Assembly (NCBI GenBank): GCA_031772625.1
Contig: CM062816.1
Location: forward strand, 628,486,992-628,550,991
DNA length: 64,000 bases
Direction of reading: 5' to 3'
Origin: Pinus tabuliformis
Taxonomy: Eukaryota > Streptophyta > Pinopsida > Pinales > Pinaceae
Shown here: positions 11,115 through 23,319 of the stretch, piece by piece
Layout of the letters: every line of letters begins with the position of its first letter
How positions within the stretch are numbered: the stretch's first letter is position 1
Position numbers and translations under genes: made by a program
The notes under the pieces: generated by a model
Seen by the model: only the letters and a program-made list of their open reading frames with translations
Told to the model about the DNA's origin: nothing
The model's database searches: none

Positions 11115-14100
11115 ATTTTAATTTTGAAGTTATTTTTATTTAAACATATGACTTTTAATTTTTTTATTTACATGACAAAATAGGACATGATGGGACATTA
11201 TACCATTTCTTCTATACCGAGGTGAAAAATGCCTCTCAATATAATTAATATTTGTAAACAAATCCATATCAATTTCCTTTAGTACAAAAAGAAAGATGTG
11301 ATAATAAATAATATATTCATAAATATAATAAATATAAATATGTAATATATTCATGGGAATATTTAACATGGGAGAATGCCTTAATATGCTCACAAAAACA
11401 TAGAATCTTCACATAACTTCTTTTGTTGCCTTCCATATTCGTTTTCCATGTTTAGTTATTGTCACCAACAAATCCTCAAACACTTGGAAATTGTAGAAAT
11501 GCTAGTGGGAGTCTAGCATTAATTTATAAATATCAATAGTTTGTCAATTGGGGTTATCTTAGGTGGTTGGGAGGAATGAATGGAATCCTCCCCACCCAAG
11601 TTCAGTTCCTGCAAGTGACATGATGGATGTTTGACAATATTGACAATATATGTATATTTCTCATATGGAATGTATAACAATGTACTTGTGAAAAATATAT
11701 ATTAATAGTTTGTGTTAGACCATAATTGATCAAATATGTATAATGCACTGTGTGTGCCATGATCCACCTCACAACCTTTATATTCTTCTTTGCATTGACA
11801 CAATATTATTCTATGATGCTTGCTTTTCAATTTTTAGGATCTAAGGCCACCCACATAGATTTATTTGCGTTATACATCATCTATTAATCTATTATTTTTG
11901 CAATCATTCTTCTTAAAATCACTTTCTACAACAACAAAGAAAAAAAGAAAAAAACAGAGTTGTATCCTTACTTTATATCGAGTATTAATTTATCCTCTTT
12001 TACACACTTCAATAAATCATGGAGTATTGTTTTGAAAAATTAACTAATCAAAGGATTGTCCATGAATAACATTTTAGGTTTCTATACAATGTAGAGAAAT
12101 TTACCTTCTGATGATTGTGAATGCTAAACTAAATAGTGCTTCTCATAGGTGAGATTACTTGGAAAGCCTCCCTTGGCATGCCTTGTTCTAACCATTCCAC
12201 CCTTTGAGTATCCACGATACTTTCATAAAAAAGACAAAATTCCATGCCATTGTAAGAGATTACATGTTTAACTTATTCCATAAAAAATTCCAAATTCACA
12301 TTTTTTATGTTCTAAATGAAATAATTGTAAGTGATTTTTTTGCAAAAACAAGCTTTTTCCTAATGAAATTGTTACTACTAAACACATAAATTGCACAACT
12401 TTACTACAATAAGTATTTTCCTTTCAAAAATCATGAAACTCTGTTATTTGTTTCAAGTCATTCCCTACCTTGGCTATCCAGGGAAGGGGGATATAATGAT
12501 TCCTAGTTGATGGATTTCATACTTAGTTAGTTGTTTTTAATTACCCTAAATAACAAGAAAAAATATATTGAATTACCTAAAAAATGAAATTCTATCTCCA
12601 TTGGTTGGTTAGACCTAGTGTTGATAGGGAAGACCCTTTCTCCTGCATTTCAGTTATTCACAAGTTACGTTACCTCAATGCATGTATTCCAAGTCAACAA
12701 ATATCAACAAAACATAGGTGGGTGCACCTTATCGAGAAGGCATGTCACCAATGGTTGCTAAGGTGAAGACATCAAAGCAAGTAGTAGAAGAGTTAACTAG
12801 AAGAGATAGGAACCATGACAAGGTACAACTCGACCCCCACCTTTTGTAGTGCACTATAGAGGTCACTTAAACATTTGTTGATTTGTAATCCTAATCTACG
12901 TGTCATAGGAAACATAGGGCTATCACACTAGATTTGGTCTCATCTTTGCTTTTGTTTGAACAAATGCTACTACACAGTCTCAATCTTAATGGATGTTGGT
13001 GATGCTAGACAAATCAGTGTCGCTAAAGAACCCTATGCCCCTTCCCTCATAACTATCTATTTTGATGCCAAGAAAACTTCTCCTAGTGCATTTGTATATG
13101 CCTCTAAATAAGCACTTTGATGATTCATTCATGTAATAATAAGTTCTACCTCTTTAACTATTTGCACCTTTACTTGAGCTACCCTATTGAGTGGTTTTGT
13201 CTCTTGATCTTGATATGCTAATGGATATGCTACTGGAGGAGAACCTTAAACTAGATATGGAATTGGATATTTCACTTATGGATAAGGCACTGGAGGATCT
13301 AAAACTCACATTATGAGATATAGCCTTGGAACCAAATCAACTTCACTTGGTCCTTATTGGTGTTGGGACTTCCATGGAGTGATGTGTGATGTAACGAAGA
13401 TACATGTTTTCTCAACTAGCAACATGCTTTCCCAATACGTCGCATGAAAAATGTCGTAGGACAGATGGAGATGTATATTGTGAAAAAAAATATACCTATG
13501 AATAAAATGATTTAGATGACTTGTGATATATTTCCCTGGGATGATGATTGTGTTTTAAAGCTTATATTTTTTACTAATAACACTCACCTTAAATAATATG
13601 AGCAATAAGGTTTCTCACTTATTTAGTGACCACGTAAGGGAATTTTGTATAAATCTTTCTTTGTCTCTTAGTTTACTCACATGATCTCACATACATGCAC
13701 ACACCCACACACATATAAAGCAACATTGTAAAGTCATCTTGAACCAATATTTACCATTTCCATGTAAAATCATATAACAAATGATGCCTTTGAAACTCAC
13801 GTTAGTCCAAAGAGGGGAGTAGCTAATGACATGAGCATCCTTGTTTATCAAACATTGTTTAAAAGTCTGGATTTCTAAAACCTTCCTATGACATGATTTA
13901 AAATAAAATTTAAATAGGATTACAACACTACTAAAGGAACAAGGAACATTATGAGATAAGTTATTAATTTCAAAATTGACATGATTTAATTATGAACATT
14001 TTAGATTCATTTTATGAAATTGGTCACTTAATCTATATCTAAGATACATTGCTAGATGTTTGGAAGTAATCTTGATTGAAGGTAGATGAGCCATACTAAA

Positions 14101-14856
14101 TGTTGTAGTTTATTTGTTAAACATTTTGGAGTTTCGGGTCTATTTTCAAGTCTAGTTTGCCCATAATCCAACAGGGATTTGTTGGAGTCACAAGTTCGAG
14201 TTGTCAACTCTTATAATTCAAGTGATCCAAGATTTTTTTAGGGTGTTGAATCCATATATATGGTCAAAACCCCAATTTAAACAACAAAAATCAAGATTTG
14301 ACCCAAAAAAATTGCCAAATTTTGACCAAAAACTCCAAAACGTCTAATAGTTAGACAACACCATACTAAATTAATTGATAATCTATCATTTTATGATACT
14401 TTAAGGAACAAATAGAAGGCATATTGGATCAAAAAATGTTGGCAATAATTTAATGGTTAGAATGAGGCATGCTCTGAGGTAGTGACTGGGAAGGAATAGG
14501 ACTTAAGACCTCATGCGTGAAGCTCAAAGAACTCAACCACTTGAGCTAATCTATTGAACTAGGTCTTTTGACTTTTGCATGTGTATTACTCAAACCTCAA
14601 TTAGATCAAAACTAGGGACCCAATTGCTATGGTGTCTATGTGTGCTTGCACTTATACATGTGTATTACTAAAACCTCGATTAGAACAAAACTAGGGACCT
14701 CATGTTGAATTTGACATTGAAACAATGTGTTTGAATTGATAAAGCTAACATAACATATATTAGAATATATATTAAGTTAGCTCAATCAGTTCAAACACTT
14801 TGTTTGTAAGTGGAAATTGTCGTAAAGTCATCGATTTTGGTCTATTTGAGCTTTGA

Positions 14857-14857
<1 letters not shown>
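11115..14857. other. Long stretch without a recognisable gene
   Basis: No supported coding region. Short frames (for example 12204-12389 and 12584-12766) lack motifs. An imperfect local duplication of about 80 bp period lies near 14575-14705, where CATGTGTATTACT...AAACCTC...AAAACTAGGGACC occurs twice. The rest is AT-rich and unremarkable. Confidence 0.5.

Positions 14858-14901
<44 letters not shown>
14858..14901. repeat. (TA)n microsatellite
   Basis: An uninterrupted TA dinucleotide run of about 44 bp. It lies just outside the detectable left LTR of the Gypsy element. Confidence 0.95.
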
Positions 14902-14903
<2 letters not shown>

Positions 14904-14914
14904 TTGATATAATT

Positions 14915-15854
14915 CTTCTTTTTTTTGAAGATTTGGGATTACATTGTATAATCAAAATGAGCATACCCAGATAACCAAAATTCTTTAAAAACACAATTCA
15001 AGCATACCCATTAAATATGGAAATGCACAAGTTTAATTTTGAATTGAAATATGCAAAATCATTGTAGCAATGTCACTGTAGCGACGACGTTATAGCAACG
15101 TTATTGTACCATGATATTGTAGCGAGCTCTAAAATCCTTTTTGTTTCCACAAATATCCTCAAATATGCTCTAAAATACCGATATCAAACCACTAACGAAG
15201 CCCAACTCTGATCTTTGTGTGAAATCACTAATATATTATCTAGATTATATCTCTCAATAACATGGAGAATGTCACCTGAAGTAATCTCCTCTAGAAAATG
15301 GCAATATCAAATATCAAAACCAACATATTAAATGAACTCCACAAATTTACTTTTATAACTCTCCCAAGAAGTTCGACTCTCTTCATCAAACCATGTGGGT
15401 CTAAGTAAAATCAATTTTACTATCCCAATTAAAGGCCTCATTCTTCTTCCTTTCTAAATAAAACATATTTCAATTTATAACTAGTCCTTATAGCCCCTTC
15501 ATTAAAAATATTAAAATAACAATAAATTTAAATCTTTGATATAACTTTATTAATTAACAAATTATCATTATTTTATTTAAAACTACCAGATTATATAAAA
15601 TTGTGAGATAGTCATCAAAAGTTAACCCATTAACAATACTAACAACAGTAACCCTGTCAACTGATCCAGTTAGTGCTAAAAAATAACTTATTAAAAATAG
15701 TAAGTATTGGAAAACTATCTCGAAGTCATTTTAGAAAAAATGCATCATGCTCATAATCCTGATGAGATCTCAACTGACCATCAAATAATTCCAAATTGTT
15801 GGATTAATTACCTCCAAGATTCCCTAACCCTAACCCAATAGTTTATGGGAAACA
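14915..15854 (-). repeat. 3' LTR (decayed) of the Gypsy element
   Basis: This shares many words in order with 34,290-35,284. Examples are GAGCTCTAAAATCCTTTTTG, GAAGTAATCTCCTCTA, CCATGTGGG, TAAGTATTGGAAAACTATC and CCCTAACCCTAACCCA. The inner end is placed at GGGAAACA by alignment with GGGGACA in the other copy. The outer end fades out near the TA microsatellite. Confidence 0.75.
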
Positions 15855-15916
15855 ATTGATAGGTTAGAGGTCCACCAAATCATTGGTTAGGAAGGTGAAA
15901 TTACAATCTACCCTTC

Positions 15917-17110
15917 CTAAAATTGCTTGTCCTTGATCAATCTCAACTCTGGATGTTGCAATATATGTTCATTTTCCCATGTGGCATCCTTTACTGACAA
16001 GTTCTTCCATTTGACCAAAAACTCTTTGATGACCCTCTTACGAAGAGTCCTCTCTCTAGTATTAATGATGGCCTCTAGAATCAATATCAACTTCCCCTCC
16101 TCATCCAATGGTGGCAACTCAGATGAGGGAACCACGTTATGACCAAGTGCCTTCTTGAGCTTGGATACATGAAATACATTATGAACCCTATTGCTAGTCG
16201 ATAGCTCAAGTTCATAGGCAACCTCTCCAACCCTCCAAGATACTTTGAATGGTCCATAAAACCTTGGCTTGAGCTTCTATGCTCCACCCTTCTTGAGATT
16301 ATACTATCTATATGGTTATAATCTCAAAATGAACCATGTCCCCAACCTCAAAAATATGCTCTATCCGTTGTTGATCACCATACAACTTTTATTGATTCTA
16401 TGCCTATTCCAAATTTTCCTTTAGTGACTTCATGATGTCTTGACTCTCTTGTAGTAAGTCCTTTTCCTTAGGCACTCTACTATCCCAAAGTAGTAGATCC
16501 ATGAAGTTGGGAGCCTTATGACCATATAAGGTTGTGAATAGAGACATCCGGATAGACATGTGATAAGTACTATTATAACAATAATCACCAAGGTGTAACC
16601 ATTTGATCCAAGCTCTTTGTTATCCAAAAACATAGTTCCTAAGATACCCACCACTCATTTGTTCACTATATCCTTTTGACCATTTGTATGTGTCAGGTAG
16701 CTAGTGCTAGGAGTGAGCTTAGTCCCACTCAATATGAATAGCTCCTACCAAAACATACTCAAGAACTTGTTGTCCTTATCAATAACAATATTCTTGGGCA
16801 TCCCATGCAACCTGGAAATCTCTCTAAAAGAAAATTACCCACCTGCATTGTTGTATAAGTAATTTAAGTGGCAAAGAAGTGTGCAAACTTAGTCAATCTA
16901 TCAACCACCACAATGATGCAATCTTTACCTATTATATTAGGTATCCCTATGATGAAATCTATAGAGAGAAATACTTATTTTTTATTAGGAATGGGTAGGA
17001 ACGAAAGTAGACCAGCTAGATAAGTATGTTCATTCTTTTTTTCTTGGCAAGTAGAACACTCTCTAACATAATTAATAATTTCATTATTAAGTACATTCAA
17101 AGTGAATCTC
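15917..17110 (-). pseudogene. pol: Gypsy integrase and chromodomain remnant
   Basis: Minus-strand reading gives integrase traces: a finger fragment (VRECSTCQEK), the core IIVVVDRLTKFAHFF and ELFILSGTKLTPSTSY. A C-terminal part follows (KPRFYGPFKVSWRVGEVAYELEL), then a chromodomain (KEFLVKWKNLSVKDATWENE). Chromodomains in this position steer integration into heterochromatin in known chromoviruses. The region is heavily broken. Confidence 0.85.
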
Positions 17111-17199
17111 TCTCGGATCTACTTGTGGGTTTTAAATAAACTCAAGTGGCCAGTCATAGGTGCATCATGAAAGGTCCTCAATATCTTTATCTTAAGCTG

Positions 17200-18560
17200 T
17201 GAAGAAGGCACCAAATAAATTCAACCCTTATACATGATCAACGCATTTACCACTATATATTTGTCATCAATAAGTATGCCTTCCATAACTCTTATTGCCC
17301 ATGAATCTTTGACATACTCTATTGTATTTAACTCCCTCCAATCAGTAGAACTCTTCGTCACCGAACATAAGTGATGCCTCCTAAAAAGTACATCAATAAT
17401 TGCATTCTTCTCTCCCTTGACATATACAATGTAAAAATCATATGCCTACAATATACTAACACACTTCTATTGCCTATCATTTATATCATTTTGGTTCATG
17501 AAATATTTGATGTTGTTATGATCCATTTTGATGATAAACTTACCCCCAACTAGGTATGATTTGAATTTAGCCAAGGCATGCATAATGGCCAACATCTATA
17601 TATCATAAATGAGTAACTCCTCTCCACACCTCTTAATTTTCTACTCTCAAAATTGACTGGGTGCTTATCATACATCATAATGGCTCCTATCCCCTTTCCC
17701 AAAGCATCACACTCCAACTCAAAGGGGTTTGGAGAAATATGCTATTTCCAACACAAGGCATGTAGATATCACTTGCTTGAAGTGCTAAAAATAGTCATGT
17801 GCTAAATTAGACAACCCAAAGGCCCCCTTAATCAAAGTTGTAATTAATGTTGTAGTTTGTGAAAAGCCCTTAACAAATCTCCTATAGAAACTGCAAAGAC
17901 CAAAGAATCCCTTAAGCTAGGTGAGATTTGTAGGTGTAGGCCATTCTAGAATAGCCTTGATATTCTCAGGATCTACTCTTACTCCCTCTGCACTAATGAT
18001 ATGACTGAGATAAAGTTCTCTATAATCCCAAAGTCACATTTAAACTCCTTAGCATATAGAGACTCACTCTCTAAGATGCTCAATACCTCCTCAAGATGTT
18101 TCATATGCTCCTCCCAAGTCTTACTGAAAATTAGGATGTCATCAAAGAATATCAAAACAAATTTCCTCAACTATCTCCTAAACAATTGATTCATACAACA
18201 CCAAAAATTGGTTGGACCATTCATCAATCTAAAGGGTATTACCAAAAACTCAAAATGCCAAAAATGACATTTGAAAGTGGTCTTCTCAATATCCTCTTCC
18301 CTCATTTGAATATGACGATACCCTAACCTCAAATCTATCTTGGAAAAGTACGATGGCCCATGCAACTCATCGATCAATTCATATATCCTAGGAATTAGAT
18401 ACTTGTTATTGATTGTCTTTTTGTTGAAGGCCCTCTAATCGATGCAAACCCATGTCATTCCATCCTTCTTTTTTACCAATGTTGTTACTAATGAAAAAAT
18501 ACTTTTGATGAGTCTTATATGCCCCATATCCAATATTTCCTTGATCCTTTTCTATTCCAT
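17200..18560 (-). pseudogene. pol: Gypsy reverse transcriptase and RNase H remnant
   Basis: The minus strand shows RT motifs YFSKIDLRLGYRHIQM, FEFLVIPFRLMNGPTNF and the catalytic block [17 protein letters not shown]. To the left follows an RNase H-like region with IIKMDHNNIKYFMNQ and YDFYIVYVKGEKNAI. These are standard Ty3/Gypsy motifs. The region is broken in many places. Confidence 0.88.
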
Positions 18561-18879
18561 CCTTGTACATCTTAGATGTCAATAAGGAGTAGTGATCATT
18601 GGTTTGGGTTATCCCACTAGCTCAATGACATGCTTGATTCCCCTCTCATGAGGAACTCCATGAGGGATACTCCTAAACAAATTGCTATGTTTGGATAACA
18701 ACCCTTGAATATTAAAATGGTAACTATTATTTTGTTAGTCCAACATTGCAAGAGCCATTGGCATGATGAGATACTCTATTGCCCACTCTACCTTCTCATG
18801 CATGATTAATCACTCTATACCCTTAAGTGATAACACTCTAGGCACTCCATCTGAAATTCCTCCGAGTATTACTCTCCTA

Positions 18880-19103
18880 CCTTGATGTTCAAGCTCTATT
18901 TCCAACTTTTGTAAAATTGAAAGAGAAATTTTCAAGGGACGCTATCCATGCCATACCAAGAATAACATCATTGTTCCCCGTGTCTACCACATAAAAATGA
19001 ACTTGCAAATGATAACCACATAGCTATATACTTATATTTGAAATCTTATGAGTACAAGGAATCTTATACTCGTCAGCTACAATCACCTTAAACCCAATAT
19101 GTT
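18880..19103 (-). pseudogene. Gypsy aspartic protease, downstream half
   Basis: The minus strand reads VVDTGNNDVILGMAWIAS, the second conserved block of Gypsy-type retropepsins (DVILGMxWL). The upstream half of the protease lies on the far side of the nested insertion, at 32,561 onward. This shows that one domain was cut by the insertion at 19109-32555. Confidence 0.8.
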
Positions 19104-19108
19104 CTTTT

Positions 19109-20048
19109 TGTTGAAATTCTAGTGTTGCAATGGCTAAAGTAGTTTTTCACGATTGATAACTACTTATGTTGATATAAATTGTTCCTTCTTTATACGTTAG
19201 TCAAAAAGTAGTTATACATGAAAAACTTCAACCAATAATTCTTCAATATGAGTAGTAAATAGAGATCACAGTAGACAATAAACAATAAACAATAAGCAAG
19301 AGACAAGAGACACCAAGATTAAGCTCACAGCTAGGGAAAAACCCACAAGAGGAAAACACAAAAATTATTTCCTTATGAGAGAGATATTTTGTCCATCAAT
19401 AGTACATCAAAATATTCCAATAGCTAATAATGAAATACCTAATCAAAGTCTGTTTGTAAAAGGAGAGAAATTCCACTTTTGTCCAATGAGAAAGATCTAC
19501 ACAAGGATTCCAAAATATATGCATGTAGTCACTATGATAGGAAGCTGAGGTTCTCTTTGAGGTCACCACAAAATTCTACCAATGAACTGTTAAGAATTCA
19601 ACCCTAAAACCCTAAAAAAACTTTAGAAGTATGTCACATAAAAGGAGCGAGCTTCTCTGTAATTTTTGGCCTCAAAGAATCAATAGAATAGAAGTCAAAG
19701 ACACCCAAATCACTATAGTCAACGAGCCTTTAAAAGAGACATGAATCGCAGTAAAAAGATCCCTTATTATTCTCTTCGCACATGTGGATATGCTCTATAA
19801 TAGAAGATCGAACTTGCTTGCGAATGTAGACTGAATTGTTATGGTTGATAGTGGACGAAATGAATGCCAGCAAACTGGTATAAATAAGCATCATGTGAGG
19901 GCTAGTTAGCCCTAATGGGGCCGACATGATGATCTTCAAGGAGCCAACTTGTAGGGCTTATTTGAGCCGACTTGTAGGTGACCAAAATTGATTTCTTCTT
20001 TGTGTATGCAATGAAAAATGTTGACCATAGCTACATTATATTTCAACA
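19109..20048 (-). repeat. 3' LTR of the non-coding nested element
   Basis: Partner of 31590-32555. It has exact TGTTGAAAT/ATTTCAACA termini. On the minus strand it contains an open segment of about 69 codons (19730-19939) that is also present in the other LTR, and a TATTTATA box-like word near 19,885. Confidence 0.92.
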
Positions 20049-20068
20049 CTCCCTCTTAGCTAGGGAGG
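20049..20068 (-). other. Polypurine tract of the non-coding nested element
   Basis: The minus strand reads CCTCCCTAGCTAAGAGGGAG directly before the LTR. The gag-only element has almost the same context, CCTCCCTAGTTAAGAGGGAG, at its own 3' LTR. This ties the two families together. Confidence 0.85.
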
Positions 20069-20299
20069 TAGTTTTTCATTCTCTCTCAAGATCAACCTTC
20101 CCAACCAATCCATAGGTCTCATGGACCACAGCCTAAGGAAGAGAACACAATCTAAGTTTCTCTCTCCCAGACTTATCATCATGAAATATACATACCATCC
20201 ATCTCAAAGCATCTCTCCGACCACGAGGTCTCATGGCACACAACCTAATGTAGGAACCAACAAAGCATCTCCCAAACCACAAGGTCTCATGATACACAT

Positions 20300-20755
20300 C
20301 CTACAGGAGGAATGATCAATGCATCTCCTATACAACAATGTCTTAGGACACACAGCCTACAGGAGGAATCATCAATACATCTCCCAGACAATAATGTCTC
20401 ACGGCACACAACCTACAAGAGAAATCATCAATACATCTCCCAAACAATAATGTCTCACAACACACAACCTACAGGAGGAATTATCAATGCATCTCTCGGA
20501 CAACAATGTCTCACAACACAAAACCTACCGAAGGAATCATCAGTACATCTCTTGGACAATAATGTCTCACGACACATAGCCTAAAGGAGGAATCATTAAT
20601 GCATCTCTCGACAACATTGTCTCATGACACACAACCTACAGGAGGAATCATCCATGTATCTCTCGAACAGAAATGTATCACTGCACAAAACCTACGGGAG
20701 GAATCATCAATACGTCTCTCAGACAACAATGCCTCACGTCGAAACAACCTACAGG
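20300..20755. repeat. 56-bp minisatellite, about eight units
   Basis: Units begin CCTACAGGAGGAATCATCAA and end with a GTCTCACGGCACACAA-like piece, each about 56 bp. Partial units extend left to about 20,110. The period is not a multiple of three, so the open frames across it are not evidence of a repeated protein. It lies inside the non-coding nested element next to its polypurine tract. Confidence 0.9.
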
Positions 20756-21450
20756 AGGAAAGGAATCCATCAATATGATGTTATGTCATCAATGTTCCCT
20801 CTTTAAGGGGATTCTCAGTCATTCCAAATCCTTCATATAAACATCAACAACCAATTCAACATCATAAATGTCACCATGGTACAACAACATTCATTTGTTC
20901 ATTCAACTTCAGCTATGACTTCTCTCGGAAGGAAACATCAACAAATATCAACAGAAAATAGTAGACCTTAGCAGTGGCTTCTCACAGAAGCAATCATCGG
21001 CAACCAGTAGAAAATAAGAAGCTTATCACAGAAGCAGGCATCAACAACCATAGTAGAATCCAATAGACCATAATGGAACAATAAACTCCATCAAATATAT
21101 CTACGAAACAATGAATGAATTAACCAAGTCAACATCAAAGATTTTCAGCATCTTTAAATCATTTATTAGGGAGATATAGATGGACCTACAGTCCATTGAG
21201 CCATGATATCACCAGGCTCATGCCAAAAGCAACTCCCTCTTAAAAAAAATCCTCTATATAGCACCATATCAACATCGGTCTTCAAAACTTCTAATCATCT
21301 TCATAGAAATGTGCTTCTAAGTATAGAGCCTATCACAAGTCCTTTTTTCACATTGTTCTTCCAATATTTCCAACGATTTGCCACACCTTTGTAGTCTTCA
21401 TTATGTACCTGCAATCTTCACGAGGAGGCTATAGAATAACAAGAACAATC

Positions 21451-22337
21451 TATTGAAGAATGTAACTAGTGTTGGTCTTCATAATTGTATTTGAGCCATG
21501 ATGTATTGTATTTGTCAAAAGAGAGAAAGAGGAATTTCATTATTAAAGAATTTGACTTATTAAAGCATGGGTTTCATGCTTGGGTCAATGGTTTATAGGT
21601 AAAATCCTCCATTGTAGGCTTCTAGGGTTTATGTCAAGTGCCCTTGTCCATGTCATAATGTAATAGACCCTTCTTGGGCATTATCAATCAAGAAACAAAT
21701 TTATTTTGATGTAAAATAGGTCTTTTAGGCCTCCTCCACCAAGTTAGCCTCAAACTGGACAAGTCAACCTAATTGAGGAGCAAAATCTCCTATATAAAGG
21801 CAACAACTTGACCTCATTTAGAACACTCACTAAACAAGTCCAATCTGCAATTTATGGGACAAGAAAAGGTGTGAAATTCAAGGAATAGTGAGGAAAGGGC
21901 TAGCAAAAAAAAGGACTTTGTACACAAGAAGTCGAAATTTTCTCTCTTTCTCTCACACGTGTGAAGCTGTTGAGCTACTGGAAGGGTCGAAATTTTGGGT
22001 TGAAGTTGCATTTGAGAAGTTGAAACTTGGTGACTTTGGGAGAGATCATATATTGGAAGGAAGCGCTGACTTGGTGGAGGAGGAAGATCTTTTGGTCTAG
22101 GGTTTTGGTCTATCTCAACTTGAATTTTTTAGTGGAAGACTGGGTTTTCCCCAATATAGGGGTTTTAGCCCTGGGTGAGTGCCTACATCTAATGTCATTG
22201 ATCTTCATGTTTTGTTTTGATGATTGCTTGATGAAACACAAATAAAAGAAGAACATAGGAAAGTTAACAAGAAAACAAATATATCATAAGTAATTATCAA
22301 CATAAGAAAATCTTTCTGCCTTTCAAATTTTCTAACA
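21451..22337 (+). repeat. 5' LTR of the gag-only element
   Basis: Aligns with 27948-28870. It starts TATTGAAGAATG (the other copy has TGTTGAAGAATG) and ends TTTTCTAACA directly before the primer-binding site. A clear TATA box lies within. It lacks a roughly 37-bp piece found in the other LTR near 28,490. Confidence 0.92.
21789..21799 (+). promoter_or_regulatory. TATA box in the 5' LTR of the gag-only element
   Basis: CCTATATAAAGG, conserved in the 3' LTR at about 28,287-28,297. Transcription would start about 30 bp downstream in the LTR, by analogy with other plant LTRs. Confidence 0.7.
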
Positions 22338-22349
22338 TGGTACCAGAGC
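22338..22349 (+). other. Primer-binding site of the gag-only element
   Basis: TGGTACCAGAGC, complementary to the initiator methionine tRNA 3' end apart from one position, directly after the LTR. Confidence 0.88.
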
Positions 22350-22461
22350 TAAGGTGAAGAAGGAAGAAATAGGTAGCTTGAAGATATATTGAAGAAAAGG
22401 GGATCAAAGGAAGGTCATTAAGTAAAATGAATATACAAGGAGACTACTATCTATAGGAACT

Positions 22462-23303
22462 GTGTCAACTACAATGAATGGAGAAAACAAGCTAGAAGGA
22501 TCCTCCAACTATAGGGCATGGAAAAAGAGGATAGATCTTATCCTTGCTAAGCACAAAAATTTGGATCTTGTTCAAGGAAAAGTCAAGAAGACTACAAATG
22601 ATGCAGAGAAGGAGAAGTTCAGCGAAACCGAAATCTTGGCCATGAATCTGATAGTGGATGGAGTAAAGGACAACCTAATTCCATACATATCCAACCTAAA
22701 ATCTGCTCAAGAAATGTATGAAGCTCTTTCCAAGTTATTCACCATCAAGAAAATTGGTCATATAGCTAGCCTCGAGAATGAACTAAGCACAATAAGGATG
22801 ACAAGAGACGATATCATGTCATCATATTTTGTAAGGATATCTAGAATAAGCGATGAACTCCAAGCAATAGATGAGGTTGTACCAGAAAAAGAATGCATAG
22901 TTGTCACTCTTATAGGTCTACCAAAATATTGGAGTGATTTTGGAATTAACAGTTGGAAGGATACTCCAACCTTTGAACAAATGTGGAATGCATGCTGTCA
23001 AGAAGAAGCCTGAATATCATTAGTAAACAATAATAAGGAGTATGAATAAGACAACACATCTAATGCTTATTATGTTCATCACAAGAAGAAGGGAACCTTC
23101 AAGAAGTTCAAAGGACCAAAGAAGAAAGTCGACCTATCCAAAATTGAATGTTACAACTGTCATAAGATGGGTCATTACAAAAATCAATGTCCTAAGAATC
23201 CAAGGAATAAGAAGAGAGATAGGGAACAAGAAAATAATACAGATGAAGCTCCACCTAAGAAGAAGAAGACTGAAGAATCGAAAGTCAAAGACTTATACTA
23301 TTA
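22462..23303 (+). pseudogene. gag: Copia-type gag with zinc knuckle, without pol
   Basis: The first 180 or so codons form a gag polypeptide of the plant Copia type. Visible blocks are GSSNYRAWKKRIDLILAKH, ILAMNLIVDGVKDNLIPYIS, MYEALSKLF and VVTLIGLPKYWSDF. Farther along comes a basic stretch, then the CCHC knuckle CYNCHKMGHYKNQC, then a lysine-rich acidic tail. In complete relatives, pol would follow in the same or an overlapping frame. Here it does not. The gag is slightly broken. It could have supplied packaging protein for itself and for the gag-less relative that surrounds it, which is an inference. Confidence 0.88.
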
Positions 23304-23319
23304 AGTCCTCTCTTACATA

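Noticed and set aside
14575-14579. TTGCA as the left target-site duplication of the Gypsy element, matching TTGCA after 35,284
   Set aside because: The following bases do not align with the start of the right LTR. A five-base match in a long interval is expected by chance.
20121-20806. Open frames across the 56-bp minisatellite
   Set aside because: The unit length is not a multiple of three, so successive units are read in different frames. No protein repeat is maintained.
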